Assembly (NCBI GenBank): GCA_013388545.1
Contig: JACAFB010000047.1
Location: 118,704 to 182,703, forward strand
DNA: 64,000 nt
Origin: Ignavibacteriaceae bacterium
GTDB lineage: Bacteria; Bacteroidota; Ignavibacteria; Ignavibacteriales; Ignavibacteriaceae
Direction of reading: 5' to 3'
A program made the translations under genes and the position numbers. Under the pieces are notes generated by a model, which ran no database searches, was not told the origin of the DNA, and saw nothing but the letters and a program-made list of their open reading frames with translations. Below, piece after piece: positions 30,976 to 44,781 of this stretch; the first letter of the stretch is position 1; each line of letters begins with the position of its first letter.

Positions 30976-32502
30976 TTAGTGTTTAAAGTGCCTTATTCCG
31001 GTAAAAACCATTGAAATATTATTTTTATTTGCTGCATCAATAACTTCACTGTCACGCACAGAACCTCCGGGCTGAATCACAGCAGTTGCACCATGTTTAA
31101 TAATCTCGATCAGTCCATCAGAAAATGGAAAGAATGCGTCGGAAGCAGCTACTGAATTTGATAAATCGAGGCCATGCTCTTTTGCTTTTATTGCTGCAAT
31201 TTTAACTGAATCCAGGCGAGACATTTGTCCTGCACCAACACCCAGTGTGGCTTTGTCTTTAGCAAAAACTATTGCATTTGATTTTGTATGCTTTGCAATC
31301 TTCCAGGCAAATAACAAATCATCAAGCTCTTTTTCTGATGGTTTTTTTTCTGTAACAAAGTTTAATTGTGTTTTATCCAGAACAATACTATCGCTGTCCT
31401 GAACGATTGCACCACCAGGAATACTTCTGAAAGTCAGTGACTTCCCGGAAACTGATTTAAGCTGTCTGACTAATCTTCTGTCCTTTTTCTTTTTTAATTT
31501 ATTTAAAGCGGCTTCTGAAAAATCAGGAGCGACAATTACCTCAAGAAAAATTTCATTTAATTTTTCTGCTAGTTTTTCATCGACCTGCGAATTAAAAGCA
31601 ACAATCCCGCCGAAGGCTGAAACTGGATCACATTTGAGAGCCTTTTCATAAGCATCAAATAAGCTGATGCCAATAGCGGCACCGGCAGCATTATTGTGTT
31701 TTATGATTGCGCAAGCATTTTCGCCCAGCTCTTCAACCAACTCAACGGAGGCAACTAAATCAAGGATATTGTTGTATGAAATTTCTTTTCCATGAAAAAC
31801 TTCAAAATACGAACTGAAATCGCCATAGATTGATGCCTGCTGATGAGGATTTTCGCCATATCTTAAATTCTTTTCAAGATTGTAATTTAACCTGAACTGA
31901 GATTGAGGGAGTTCAAACTTCTTTTCGAGATAATTTGATATATAAGTATCATAATTTGAAGTATGAGCAAAAGCTTCAGCGGCTAATCTTTTTCTGGTAT
32001 CAAGACTTATTTCGCCGGAATTAAGTTCTTTGATAAACGGAGAGTATTGTTCAGGATTTGTAAGAATGGAAACATATTTGAAGTTTTTTGCAGAAGCTCT
32101 GACAAGGCTTGGGCCTCCGATGTCTATATTTTCAATTGCAGTTTCAAGATCTACCTCAGGATTCTGAGTAACTTTTATGAAAGGATAAAGATTAACACAA
32201 ACTATATCGATCGGGAGGATGTTATTCTTAGTGGCAGAAATTCTATCTTCCTCAATATTTCTCCTCATCAAAATTCCACCGAAGACCTTGGGATGAAGTG
32301 TTTTAACTCTGCCTTCAAAAACCTCGGGAAATCCTGTGAACTCGGAAACTTCGATCACATTAATATTTTCAGATTTTAATAGCTTAGCTGTATTTCCGGT
32401 TGCAATGATTTCATAATCACTCTTGATTAATTCACGGGCTAAATCTACGATTCCTCTTTTATCTGAAACACTTATTAGTGCAAGCTTTTTCAAAATATTC
32501 AA
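30976..32502 (-). CDS. purH: Bifunctional AICAR formyltransferase/IMP cyclohydrolase
   Basis: ALISVSDKRGIVDLA, GRVKTLHPKVFGGIL, IDIGGPSLVRASAKN, RYGENPHQQASIYG, VIKHNNAAGAA-like IIKHNNAAGAAIG. Confidence 0.97.
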   Translation of the reverse strand: MNILKKLALISVSDKRGIVDLARELIKSDYEIIATGNTAKLLKSENINVIEVSEFTGFPEVFEGRVKTLHPKVFGGILMRRNIEEDRISATKNNILPIDIVCVNLYPFIKVTQNPEVDLETAIENIDIGGPSLVRASAKNFKYVSILTNPEQYSPFIKELNSGEISLDTRKRLAAEAFAHTSNYDTYISNYLEKKFELPQSQFRLNYNLEKNLRYGENPHQQASIYGDFSSYFEVFHGKEISYNNILDLVASVELVEELGENACAIIKHNNAAGAAIGISLFDAYEKALKCDPVSAFGGIVAFNSQVDEKLAEKLNEIFLEVIVAPDFSEAALNKLKKKKDRRLVRQLKSVSGKSLTFRSIPGGAIVQDSDSIVLDKTQLNFVTEKKPSEKELDDLLFAWKIAKHTKSNAIVFAKDKATLGVGAGQMSRLDSVKIAAIKAKEHGLDLSNSVAASDAFFPFSDGLIEIIKHGATAVIQPGGSVRDSEVIDAANKNNISMVFTGIRHFKH

Positions 32503-32520
32503 CCTGATATTAAATTGTTG

Positions 32521-33123
32521 TTATGTATAAACCGCCCTGCTGCCTTCTACCTTTACTTTTCCTTCTGCAATTTTTTTTATTACAAAAGGCAGTATCTCGT
32601 GCTCAATTTTAAGAACTTTTGAGGCAATTTCTTCGGCAGACTGAACATCTGAAATATCAACTGACTTTTGTGCAATGATGATTCCTTTATCATATTCTTC
32701 ATCTATAAAATGCACTGTTGCACCCGACACTTTAGATGAAGCTTCAAAAACTGCTTTATGAACGTTCATGCCGTACATTCCTTTCCCTCCGAATGAGGGA
32801 AGCAAAGCCGGATGAATATTTATTATCCTATGTTTGAACTTTGAAACAATTTCACCGGGAATAAGTTTTAAATATCCTGCCAGCACAATTAAATCGATTT
32901 CAAGTTCTATTAATTTTGAAAATAATTTATCCGAAGAAAGTGAACCTTCTGTTTTCCCTATAGAAAAAGTCGGGATAGAATTCTTTTTCGCAATTTCAAA
33001 CGCAGGGCAATCACTTTTATCACTGAATACTGCTTTTATGCTTATGAGATTTTTTAAATCTTCAGATTCAATTATAGCGTTTAAGTTTGATCCGCGACCC
33101 GAAACAAAAACAGCAATATTCAA
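32521..33123 (-). CDS. purN: Phosphoribosylglycinamide formyltransferase
   Basis: IAVFVSGRGSNLNAII, VLAGYLKLIP, INIHPALLPSFGGKGMYG, SGATVHFIDEEYDKGIIIAQ. Confidence 0.96.
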   Translation of the reverse strand: MNIAVFVSGRGSNLNAIIESEDLKNLISIKAVFSDKSDCPAFEIAKKNSIPTFSIGKTEGSLSSDKLFSKLIELEIDLIVLAGYLKLIPGEIVSKFKHRIINIHPALLPSFGGKGMYGMNVHKAVFEASSKVSGATVHFIDEEYDKGIIIAQKSVDISDVQSAEEIASKVLKIEHEILPFVIKKIAEGKVKVEGSRAVYT

Positions 33124-33206
33124 TTTTTTCCGTTAATAAATAGTTGTACGAAATTAGTTATTCATTATAAAATAAGCAATTAGAGGGAAGGATTTTACGA
33201 TAAATT

Positions 33207-36373
<3,167 letters not shown>

Positions 36374-36490
36374 TTACTATTATCAATTTAATAAGCCCAA
36401 ATAAGAGGTATAATTGAAAACTAATTTTGTAAATATTTTATTTTTTATTTGGCAAATAGAATAAAAATTTATATTCTTAATGCAGATATT

Positions 36491-36901
36491 ATGAAAGAAG
36501 AGTTAAAAATATCAACTGTGTTTCCTGTAAGTGCTAAAGTAATTTATGATGCCTGGCTTGACAGTAAGGAACACTCCAGGCTTTCGGGGGGCAAAGCTGT
36601 TATCCAACCCTGGCAAGGCGGTAAATTCAAAGCCTGGGATGGATACATTTCAGGAAAAAATATTAAGCTTCAGCCGTATGCAAGAATTGTACAATCCTGG
36701 AGAACAACTGAATTCCAGAAAGATGATATAGACTCGCGAATAGAAATTTTACTTGAAAAAACTCAAGGCGGAACGAGGTTTACTTTAATCCACAAAGACA
36801 TTCCCGAGGGGCAAGGAAAGAAATACGAAAAGGGATGGAAGGATTTTTATTTGAAACCTATGAAAGATTATTTCAAAAAGGAAAGCAAAACAAAATCCTG
36901 A
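36491..36901 (+). CDS. SRPBCC/AHSA1-like START-domain protein
   Basis: MKEELKISTVFPVSAKVIYDAWLDSKEHSRLSGGKAVIQPWQGGKFKAWDGYISGKN; internal ATG preferred. Confidence 0.83.
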   Translation: MKEELKISTVFPVSAKVIYDAWLDSKEHSRLSGGKAVIQPWQGGKFKAWDGYISGKNIKLQPYARIVQSWRTTEFQKDDIDSRIEILLEKTQGGTRFTLIHKDIPEGQGKKYEKGWKDFYLKPMKDYFKKESKTKS

Positions 36902-37027
36902 GACTCCTGAACAATAATATCTATTCTGCAGCCCAAATTTAATCACGGAAAATTTCCATAATTTCATTTACCATTATAAATCAGGATATTTGTAATGACG
37001 TTATTGAAATCATAACCAAAACTAAAA

Positions 37028-38581
37028 TTGAGTAGAAATAAATTACAGCTAATTGTAATCATCACCTGCAGCTTAATAATTTTTAAACCCGATTTGATTG
37101 CTCAGGATTCAAGTAAAAGCCTTGTTCTTAAAACTAACAGACCCCGGCAGAGTTCACCGTTTTTCTATCAGCCCGATTTAGCCTACGAAATTTGGCAGCA
37201 ATTCAAAGTTATGCAGGCTGCAAATGCCGGCGATCCGCTTGCTATGCACGAACTGGGAATGAGATATTTGCTTGGTCAGGGAATTGCCCCGGATACTTTG
37301 AAAGCAGCTTTCTGGATTAAGCAAGCCGCTGATAAAGAGATCACGTCGGCAAGATATAATTACGGAATTTTATGCCTCAATGGCTGGGGTGTTGATTGGA
37401 ATCCTTTTGAAGCTTATAAATATTTCCTGTATGCTGCCAGTGATGGAATGCCTCAGTCTCAGTATGTAATCGGACTTCTGAACACTGATAATCTGATTAT
37501 CAGGCAAAACTGGGAGAACGCATACTACTGGATTAAAAAATCTGCCGATGCCGGTTTTGAACCAGCAAAAGATATTCTACAGGAAATTATTCCTAAAGTC
37601 TCACCGGAGATTTTGAGAAGTGATTCTGAAAATTTCATCCAAAAAAATGTTAATAAAAAATTGTCTGAAGATGAAGATTTTAATTCTTCAATAGGATTAG
37701 TATTTATTGATTTTGATAACCTCATCGACTCAATTCCCCGAGTTACGAATTCAATACTAATCGAAGACTTAACCAATGCACTCGAAAATGATTCGTTGTT
37801 GAATAGTCTCAAAATTGATTCTACTTTAAATTTTAATGCTCAGCAGCTTGAACAAATTAAAATACTGGGTGATCATAGCTGTCCGGAAGCTTTAACAATT
37901 CTGGGAAAAAGTTATGAGTATAGATACAATGATATTCTTAATAAAATTAAGGCTGCTGAAAACTACATTCGTGCGATTAAATTGGATTCTTACCGTTCCC
38001 GAATTTTGCTATACAGACTGATAAGTGACAATCAATTCAACGATCAATTAAACCGAAGCATTGAAGCAAATGAAGCATCAGCGCTTTATGTATGGTATGG
38101 CTTAAATGCTTTAGGACTGCGGAATGATTTGACTTCAAACGATATTATCACAGTTCTTCAAAAAGCTTCTGCGAAAGAACATCTGCCTTCGATAGTCGAA
38201 TTGGGTTTGAACTACTACACAGGAAATTTTGTAAGCAAAGATTTTGATAAAGTACTTGAACTTTGGAAGTATGCTGAATCGAGGGGAAGTATTGAAGCCA
38301 GGCTTCGGATATTTGCTTCTGCCGTATTTGACAGATCGTTCCAAACCAGCAATGAGAACTTAATTACTGAACTAAAGCACCACATAAAACAAGGATCAAT
38401 ACTTGCTCAAATTATACTCGCTAAATGTTATGAAGACGGATTTGGTACACAAAAACGAATATCCGAAGCCGTTAAGAATTACAGGTGGGCAGCTCAGCGA
38501 GGTAATAATTTTGCATTTACTAAACTTAAAGAAATTTACAATTCGTTAAGACCGCCAGATGAAAAATTCAAATTAGATTAA
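37028..38581 (+). CDS. Secreted Sel1-like repeat protein (TTG start)
   Basis: Signal peptide; Sel1 repeats (DPLAMHELGMRYLLGQGIAPDTLKAAFWIKQAAD, SARYNYGILCLNGWGVDWNPFEAYKYFLYAA, AQIILAKCYEDGFGTQKRISEAVKNYRWAAQRG). Confidence 0.82.
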   Translation: MSRNKLQLIVIITCSLIIFKPDLIAQDSSKSLVLKTNRPRQSSPFFYQPDLAYEIWQQFKVMQAANAGDPLAMHELGMRYLLGQGIAPDTLKAAFWIKQAADKEITSARYNYGILCLNGWGVDWNPFEAYKYFLYAASDGMPQSQYVIGLLNTDNLIIRQNWENAYYWIKKSADAGFEPAKDILQEIIPKVSPEILRSDSENFIQKNVNKKLSEDEDFNSSIGLVFIDFDNLIDSIPRVTNSILIEDLTNALENDSLLNSLKIDSTLNFNAQQLEQIKILGDHSCPEALTILGKSYEYRYNDILNKIKAAENYIRAIKLDSYRSRILLYRLISDNQFNDQLNRSIEANEASALYVWYGLNALGLRNDLTSNDIITVLQKASAKEHLPSIVELGLNYYTGNFVSKDFDKVLELWKYAESRGSIEARLRIFASAVFDRSFQTSNENLITELKHHIKQGSILAQIILAKCYEDGFGTQKRISEAVKNYRWAAQRGNNFAFTKLKEIYNSLRPPDEKFKLD

Positions 38582-38638
38582 ATATTTTTCGGTAAATATT
38601 CTAAAAAGAAAAAAGTTCCAACAATTATTATTAAGCAA

Positions 38639-39781
38639 ATGAAAACAGATTCAAAACTTCCTTCAATTGGTACAAGCATCTTTGCAGTGATGTCAAAAAT
38701 GGCAAATGATTATAATGCTATAAATCTTTCTCAAGGCTTTCCTGATTTCAACTGCAATGAAGAATTGAGAAATCTTGTTTCTGACTACATGAACCGCGGC
38801 TTTAATCAATACGCCCCGATGCCGGGAGTCTTGAAACTCAGACAGAAAATTTCCGAGAAGACCTTAAAAGTCAATCACCGGTATTACGATCCCGAAAATG
38901 AAATTACAATTACTGCAGGTGCAACACAGGCGTTGTTTAGTGCAATATCTGCATTAACAGGCAAGGATGATGAGGTAATAATTTTTGAACCGGCTTACGA
39001 CAGCTACTCACCTGTTGTTCTGTTAAATGGCGGCCGGCCTGTCTATATAAAATTGAAAGGAAATGATTTCCGGATTGACTGGGATGAAGTTGCCGATTCA
39101 ATTACTGAGAAAACTAAGTTGATAATAATCAATTCACCTCATAATCCAACCGGCAGTGTAATAAATGAAACAGATATCAGAAATCTTGAAACGATAATTG
39201 AGAATAAAAATATATTTGTAATTAGTGATGAAGTTTACGAACATATTGTGTTTGATAATAAAAAACATTTAAGCCTGGCATCTTCGGAATTATTGTATCA
39301 AAGGTCTTTCATCATTTCCTCTTTTGGAAAAACGTATCATACAACAGGATGGAAAATTGGTTATGCAAATGCACCCGGATATCTGATGGATGAATTCAGA
39401 AAAATTCATCAGTTTATTGTTTTTGCAGTGAACACGCCAATTCAAATGGCTTATGCTGATTATATTGAAGATGAGAAAAACTACTTGTCGCTTAATGACT
39501 TTTATCAGGAAAAGAGAGATTATTTTTTGGAAAACATAAAAGATTCACGATTCAGGTTTAAACCTGCAGAGGGAACATATTTTCAGATTCTTGATTATTC
39601 TGATATATCAGAACTCGATGATTATACCTTTACGGAAAGGCTGACGAAAGAATCCGGTGTGGCAACAATTCCGCTCTCACCGTTTTTTTCAGGATTAAAT
39701 GATTTAAAATTAATCCGGATTTGCTTCGCAAAACGAAATGAAATTCTAAAAAGTTCTGCAGATATTTTAAACAGAATATAA
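38639..39781 (+). CDS. PLP-dependent class I/II aminotransferase (methionine/kynurenine aminotransferase-like)
   Basis: INLSQGFPDFNCNEEL, NSPHNPTGSV, SDEVYEHIVFD, SSFGKTYHTTGWKIGYANAP. Confidence 0.93.
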   Translation: MKTDSKLPSIGTSIFAVMSKMANDYNAINLSQGFPDFNCNEELRNLVSDYMNRGFNQYAPMPGVLKLRQKISEKTLKVNHRYYDPENEITITAGATQALFSAISALTGKDDEVIIFEPAYDSYSPVVLLNGGRPVYIKLKGNDFRIDWDEVADSITEKTKLIIINSPHNPTGSVINETDIRNLETIIENKNIFVISDEVYEHIVFDNKKHLSLASSELLYQRSFIISSFGKTYHTTGWKIGYANAPGYLMDEFRKIHQFIVFAVNTPIQMAYADYIEDEKNYLSLNDFYQEKRDYFLENIKDSRFRFKPAEGTYFQILDYSDISELDDYTFTERLTKESGVATIPLSPFFSGLNDLKLIRICFAKRNEILKSSADILNRI

Positions 39782-39788
39782 TTTTGTT

Positions 39789-40877
39789 ATGGCAAAATTT
39801 AACCGCATAAGTAAACTTTACGAATTCTATGCTTCCGACCTAAGTTATAACGAGGTTGAAAAGTTAATCCGCAGAGATGTTCCCGAGATGTACGATTTCT
39901 ATGTACGAAGAATGAAAAGACCAGGTAAAACCGGAGGCTCGTTCTGGGGTACCCTGAAATTTTTCCGGGATCTTTTTATAGATTTTCTTGAACAGCTCAC
40001 ACCTGTCAGACGATTACTTTATTCGGCCTCATTATTGTTTTTCATTATTGGTGTAATCTCAAATTTTTGGGACTATGCCGTGGTGGCATTCATTATTGTT
40101 AACCTGCTGCTTGCATTTGAAATTGCAGAAAAACTAAGTGCCAGAGATGAAATTGAAGTTGCACGCGACATTCAAAATTCACTTATTCCACAAGAGTTTC
40201 CCAAATTAGATTCATTCGAAATTTCGGGATGCTCACTATCAGCTAATGAAGTTGGCGGTGATTATTATGATTTCATTCAGACGAACACAAATGGGAAAAC
40301 CTTTTTCGTTATCGGTGATGTCTCTGGTAAAGGTATGTCTGCCGCACTTTATATGATTCAAATCAGGGCTCTGCTTATAAATCTTGTTGAAGATCAATTA
40401 TCACCGAAAGAATTAATTCTTTCTTTACGAAGACAGCTTGATAAAATTTTACAAAACAATTCGTTCTTTACACTAATTGCCGCAATTCTTGAAAAGGATA
40501 AGAAAATAAAACTCGCACGAGCGGGACATATGCCGGTTATTCACTATAAAATGAATGAAAAGGTGTGTGATTTTATTAAACCTTCAGGAATGGCTATCGG
40601 AATTGATAAATCGGATAAATTCAGTTCAGCACTCCAAGAGGTTGCAGTCGAGATTAACACCGGCGATATTCTTGTTTTTTATACCGATGGTATTACAGAA
40701 AGCCGGAACAACTTTGGTGAAGAATTCGGAGATACCAGGTTGCAAAACATAATTAAAACTTTTTCCGATAGAACACCAAAAGAAATCGTGGATCAAATTC
40801 TGGGAAACATATCAACCTTTACGGGTAATTCTGCGTCCGGTGATGATAAAACAATCGTAATTTTCAAAGCATTGTAG
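39789..40877 (+). CDS. PP2C-like SpoIIE/RsbU-family serine phosphatase, membrane-anchored
   Basis: ARDIQNSLIPQEFPKLDSFEISGCSLSANEVGGDYYDFI, FVIGDVSGKGMSAALYM, DILVFYTDGITESRN. Confidence 0.92.
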   Translation: MAKFNRISKLYEFYASDLSYNEVEKLIRRDVPEMYDFYVRRMKRPGKTGGSFWGTLKFFRDLFIDFLEQLTPVRRLLYSASLLFFIIGVISNFWDYAVVAFIIVNLLLAFEIAEKLSARDEIEVARDIQNSLIPQEFPKLDSFEISGCSLSANEVGGDYYDFIQTNTNGKTFFVIGDVSGKGMSAALYMIQIRALLINLVEDQLSPKELILSLRRQLDKILQNNSFFTLIAAILEKDKKIKLARAGHMPVIHYKMNEKVCDFIKPSGMAIGIDKSDKFSSALQEVAVEINTGDILVFYTDGITESRNNFGEEFGDTRLQNIIKTFSDRTPKEIVDQILGNISTFTGNSASGDDKTIVIFKAL

Positions 40878-40883
40878 ACCATT

Positions 40884-41870
40884 ATGACTTCATCTATTCA
40901 ACTCAAAAAAAGAGCTGCAAAACTTTCACTCATTGTGGGGTTTGGCATGCTGGCAGCAAAATTAGGCGCATACCTTATAACCGGTTCAGCCGCAATTTTC
41001 TCTGATGCTGCCGAGTCTATAGTACATATTATGGCAACAGCAATGGCTTTGTTCAGCATCTATTTAAGTTCAAAGCCTGCTGATGAATCACATCTTTACG
41101 GACATGGAAACATTGAATACTTTTCAGCCGGAATTGAGGGTGCTTTGATAATTATTGCTGCAGTTGTAATAATTAACAGTGGTGTAAATGATATAATATA
41201 TGGTTCTCAACTAAAGCAGCTTGATATCGGAGTGATAATTATTTCCTCTGCCGGAGCTATAAATTTATTACTTGGCAATTACTTGATTAAAATGGGAAAG
41301 AAAACAAATTCCCTTACACTTATTGCAGATGGGAAACATGTACTTACAGATTCATACACAAGCATTGGAGTTATTATTGGAATACTGTTGGTTATCATTA
41401 CCGGATTTCAAATTCTTGATCCATTATTTGCAATTGGTGTTGCAATAAATATTTTGTTCACCGGTTACAAACTTGTAAGAGAATCAATTGGCGGGTTAAT
41501 GAAGGAAACCAATAAAGAGGTACTTAATAAATTGATAAAGAAATTAGCTTCAATTAAAAAGGAATACTGGATTGATTTGCATGAATTAAGATTCTGGCAG
41601 TCAGGTGAAAGAATTTTCGTCGATTTACACCTGATATTTCCTTATTATTTTACAATTCAGCAAACTCATACAGAAGAAAATGCAATCGAAGATGAACTGG
41701 TAAAAGAGTTTCCGAGTGTTCAATTGAAAATTCATTTTGATTATTGTGTAGCTGAGCTTTGTAAGTTTTGTGAATATTCAAAATGTCCGGTAAGAACTGC
41801 ACCTTTTTCAGATAAATTTGAGTGGGATATTAAAAAGATGACAGGCAAACCGATTTATCTTATTAAATGA
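40884..41870 (+). CDS. Cation diffusion facilitator family transporter
   Basis: ITGSAAIFSDAAESIVHI, LYGHGNIEYFSAGIEGALII, ADGKHVLTDSYTSIGVIIG (HxxxD). Confidence 0.93.
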   Translation: MTSSIQLKKRAAKLSLIVGFGMLAAKLGAYLITGSAAIFSDAAESIVHIMATAMALFSIYLSSKPADESHLYGHGNIEYFSAGIEGALIIIAAVVIINSGVNDIIYGSQLKQLDIGVIIISSAGAINLLLGNYLIKMGKKTNSLTLIADGKHVLTDSYTSIGVIIGILLVIITGFQILDPLFAIGVAINILFTGYKLVRESIGGLMKETNKEVLNKLIKKLASIKKEYWIDLHELRFWQSGERIFVDLHLIFPYYFTIQQTHTEENAIEDELVKEFPSVQLKIHFDYCVAELCKFCEYSKCPVRTAPFSDKFEWDIKKMTGKPIYLIK

Positions 41871-41872
41871 GT

Positions 41873-43084
41873 TTAACTGGTTTTTGGGTCTTGAACCTTT
41901 ACAAGAATAATCAATCCTAAAATAAAAAATAAGCCTACCGATAAAATTGCCAACCGTTGACTTTCAGTTATAAAACTGATGTAGCCAAATAAAGTTGGTC
42001 CTAATATGGCACTGCTTTTCCCGAAAAAAGAATAAAAGCCGAAGAACTCGGTTTTTTTATCTTTGGGTGTAAGTTTTGACATTAGGCTTCTGCTTGTTGA
42101 CTGACAAGAACCCATCGCTGACCCGGCAAGAAGTCCGACAACATAAAATCCGGTTTTGTCTGTGATAAAGAAAGCCAGCCCAACCGTGAGTATCCATATC
42201 AGCAAAGTAATAATGATTGTTTTCTTCTGCCCGATTGAATCAGCTACGATTCCCAGAACTACTGAACCTAAGATAGCAGTTGTTTGTACAGTGAGAAAGA
42301 AAATCAGCAGCTCATTTTTAGAAAAACCCAATGTAGTGCTGGCGTAATTTCCGGAGAAAAAAATAATTGTATTTACTCCTTCAATGTAAAAGAAATAGGC
42401 CAGCAGAAATAATGCAAGATTTTTATAGTTCTTCAGGTGAGAGATAGTCGACCATACCCTGCTAAAACCAATTACAAAATAAGACTTATTTCTCTCAACC
42501 GATTTCCTGTTGTCTTTAATGTAAATAAAGAGTGGAATAGAAAATATCAAAAAGAAAAGTGCAGAAACAGGAAATGTTTCTTTAATCATTTCAGCCTGGA
42601 TAAACGGAAAAACCAAAGCTAATGTAGCCAGCGATCCCAAATAACCCATTGCAAAACCATAACCGCTTACACGTCCATAATTTTTGGGTGTAGTGATTTC
42701 CGGCAGGAAAGAATCATAAAAAACCAGCCCTGCTTCAAATCCAATATTCGCAATAATGAAAATTATTAATCCTGAAAGAATATCCCCTCTGCCCACAAAG
42801 TAAAGCGATGCTGTTGCAATGATGCAGATCAAAGTAAAAAACAACAGAAATCTTTTTTTACCAGCCGAATAATCAGCTATAGCTCCAAGAACAGGAGAAA
42901 TAATTGCAGTGGCAATCATAGCAGCGCTTGTTCCAAAACTCCAATACAAATCACCGATTGATTGGTTGTCTGCTACAGTTTCTTTGAAATAAACTGCGTA
43001 TAAAAATGTCACTACAATAATAGAGAACGAAGTATTAGCAAAATCAAACAAAGTCCAGATGAAGATTTGAGTTTTCGATTTCAT
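41873..43084 (-). CDS. MFS transporter, UMF1/Atg22-like family
   Basis: FIWTLFDFANTSFSIIVVTFLYAVYF, SPVLGAIADYSAGKKRFL; 12 TM-like segments. Confidence 0.88.
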   Translation of the reverse strand: MKSKTQIFIWTLFDFANTSFSIIVVTFLYAVYFKETVADNQSIGDLYWSFGTSAAMIATAIISPVLGAIADYSAGKKRFLLFFTLICIIATASLYFVGRGDILSGLIIFIIANIGFEAGLVFYDSFLPEITTPKNYGRVSGYGFAMGYLGSLATLALVFPFIQAEMIKETFPVSALFFLIFSIPLFIYIKDNRKSVERNKSYFVIGFSRVWSTISHLKNYKNLALFLLAYFFYIEGVNTIIFFSGNYASTTLGFSKNELLIFFLTVQTTAILGSVVLGIVADSIGQKKTIIITLLIWILTVGLAFFITDKTGFYVVGLLAGSAMGSCQSTSRSLMSKLTPKDKKTEFFGFYSFFGKSSAILGPTLFGYISFITESQRLAILSVGLFFILGLIILVKVQDPKTS

Positions 43085-43578
43085 CAGATCTGTTTCTTTT
43101 TATCAAACTTGGTAGTTGAGTCTTCAACCAGTCCTCTTCCTGATTTGTGAAGTTTGCCTGTTTCTTTTAATTCATTAAGAATGGCATCAAGAATTCCGTT
43201 AATAAATTTTCCGCTTGCTGAAGTGCTATAAATTTTTGCTATCTCTATTGCTTCGTTGATTGAAACTTTTGGAGGAATGTCTTCAAAATAAAGAAGTTCA
43301 CAGATTGCCATCCGCAGGAGGATTTTATCAATTAGAGCAATCCTGTTCATTTCCCAATTGGCAACCCTTTTACTTATCATTTCATCAAATATTTTTTTGT
43401 TGAGAGTAACTTTTTGAATAAGCTCCTGAGAAAATTTTTTATCCGCTTCATTGCTCAGATCAATAAGAACATTCTGAACAAGATCATTTAACGAATTACC
43501 TTCCATTTCACATGCGTAAAGGATCTGAAGAACTCTCTCACGCGCCAATCGTCGTTTAAATACCTGTGACATTTTCAA
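43084..43578 (-). CDS. nusB: Transcription antitermination factor NusB
   Basis: RRLARERVLQILYACEMEG, VSINEAIEIAKIYSTSASGKFINGILDAI. Confidence 0.95.
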   Translation of the reverse strand: MKMSQVFKRRLARERVLQILYACEMEGNSLNDLVQNVLIDLSNEADKKFSQELIQKVTLNKKIFDEMISKRVANWEMNRIALIDKILLRMAICELLYFEDIPPKVSINEAIEIAKIYSTSASGKFINGILDAILNELKETGKLHKSGRGLVEDSTTKFDKKKQI

Positions 43579-43612
43579 AGTGACCTAAGATGTTTAATAA
43601 AATTTCATTGAT

Positions 43613-44650
43613 CTAAAGAGCAAAGAACCAAAAAATTACAAGTGCAATACTTTCCCTTAAACGGTAATATAATTCATCCTCCGAGCTTAGAATTAGTTCC
43701 GATGGAACAGCGATGGTTGAGAAATTATAAAATCTGCAAATCTCAAATACCCGGTTCAAATGATATGACTCAGAAATAACAATTACGTTATCGAATTGCT
43801 TTTTATCAATTAAATTCATCTTGATATAGTGAACCTGTTCAGTTGTTGATGTGGTATTATCCTCGAGTTTAACATCTGCCGTATCAACGTCATAATTAAG
43901 CAAATAGTTAAAAGCAACCTGCGCTTCTGAAAGTTCGCCGGGTGCATTACTTCCGGTCAAAAGTATTGTTCTTGCAAATCCATTCTTGTAAAGTTCAGCC
44001 GCTTTATCGACTCTGACTGCAAGGCTTGGACTGGGTTTATTATCTGACCAAACGGCAGCTCCCAGGACAACTACAATATTATTACTAATATTATCTAATT
44101 TCTTTTCCCATCTTTTTTCATAACTCCCGGATTCATAAATAAAAGCACCAACCAAAATTAAAATCATCAATGTAAATGAACTTAGTGCAGACCTTAAAGG
44201 GATTCTGTTTCTTTTGAATATCCCATACCAGATAAAAAAAAGAAAATATATCAATGTGAAGTAATATAAAGTGAATGAGGCACCATTGACCAGCCTATAA
44301 AATGGCTGCCCTATAAAATAAAACTGTTTATCAGATTCAAAAGGATTAAGATTTTTTACAACAAAGCAAAGAATCAGCAACGCCGTTAAAATATACGAAT
44401 AGTAAATGAGCAATTGTGGCTGTGGAGTACTTGATCTCCGAATCAGATAAAATGTTAATCCAAGAATTATAAGCAGGAAAGTAATCAGGTTAATCACATT
44501 TCCGGTTGCTTCGGGATTAAAATAACTCAAAGGTAAAGATTGATTTGAATACTTAATGTAAATAAAGATAACTGACTGCAGAAATATCAGAAGTATAACA
44601 AAGAAAACTGATTTACTTTTGTTTTTATTGGAGTTCATCAGAAATATCAA
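43613..44650 (-). CDS. YdcF/ElyC (DUF218) family membrane protein
   Basis: VVLGAAVWSDNKPSPSLAVRVDKAAELYKNGFARTILLTGSNAPGELSEAQVAFNYLL...TEQVHYIK...VIVISESYHLNRV. Confidence 0.87.
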   Translation of the reverse strand: MIFLMNSNKNKSKSVFFVILLIFLQSVIFIYIKYSNQSLPLSYFNPEATGNVINLITFLLIILGLTFYLIRRSSTPQPQLLIYYSYILTALLILCFVVKNLNPFESDKQFYFIGQPFYRLVNGASFTLYYFTLIYFLFFIWYGIFKRNRIPLRSALSSFTLMILILVGAFIYESGSYEKRWEKKLDNISNNIVVVLGAAVWSDNKPSPSLAVRVDKAAELYKNGFARTILLTGSNAPGELSEAQVAFNYLLNYDVDTADVKLEDNTTSTTEQVHYIKMNLIDKKQFDNVIVISESYHLNRVFEICRFYNFSTIAVPSELILSSEDELYYRLRESIALVIFWFFAL

Positions 44651-44781
44651 ATAAACAAATAAAATATAACCAAAAACCCGACTATTTATTACAATCCAAT
44701 TAATTAATAATTTTTATCCTTTTCTAAAAGGTTTTAATAATATTCATAATGGAAGATCAAAATTCACTTAAAAAAAGTGAC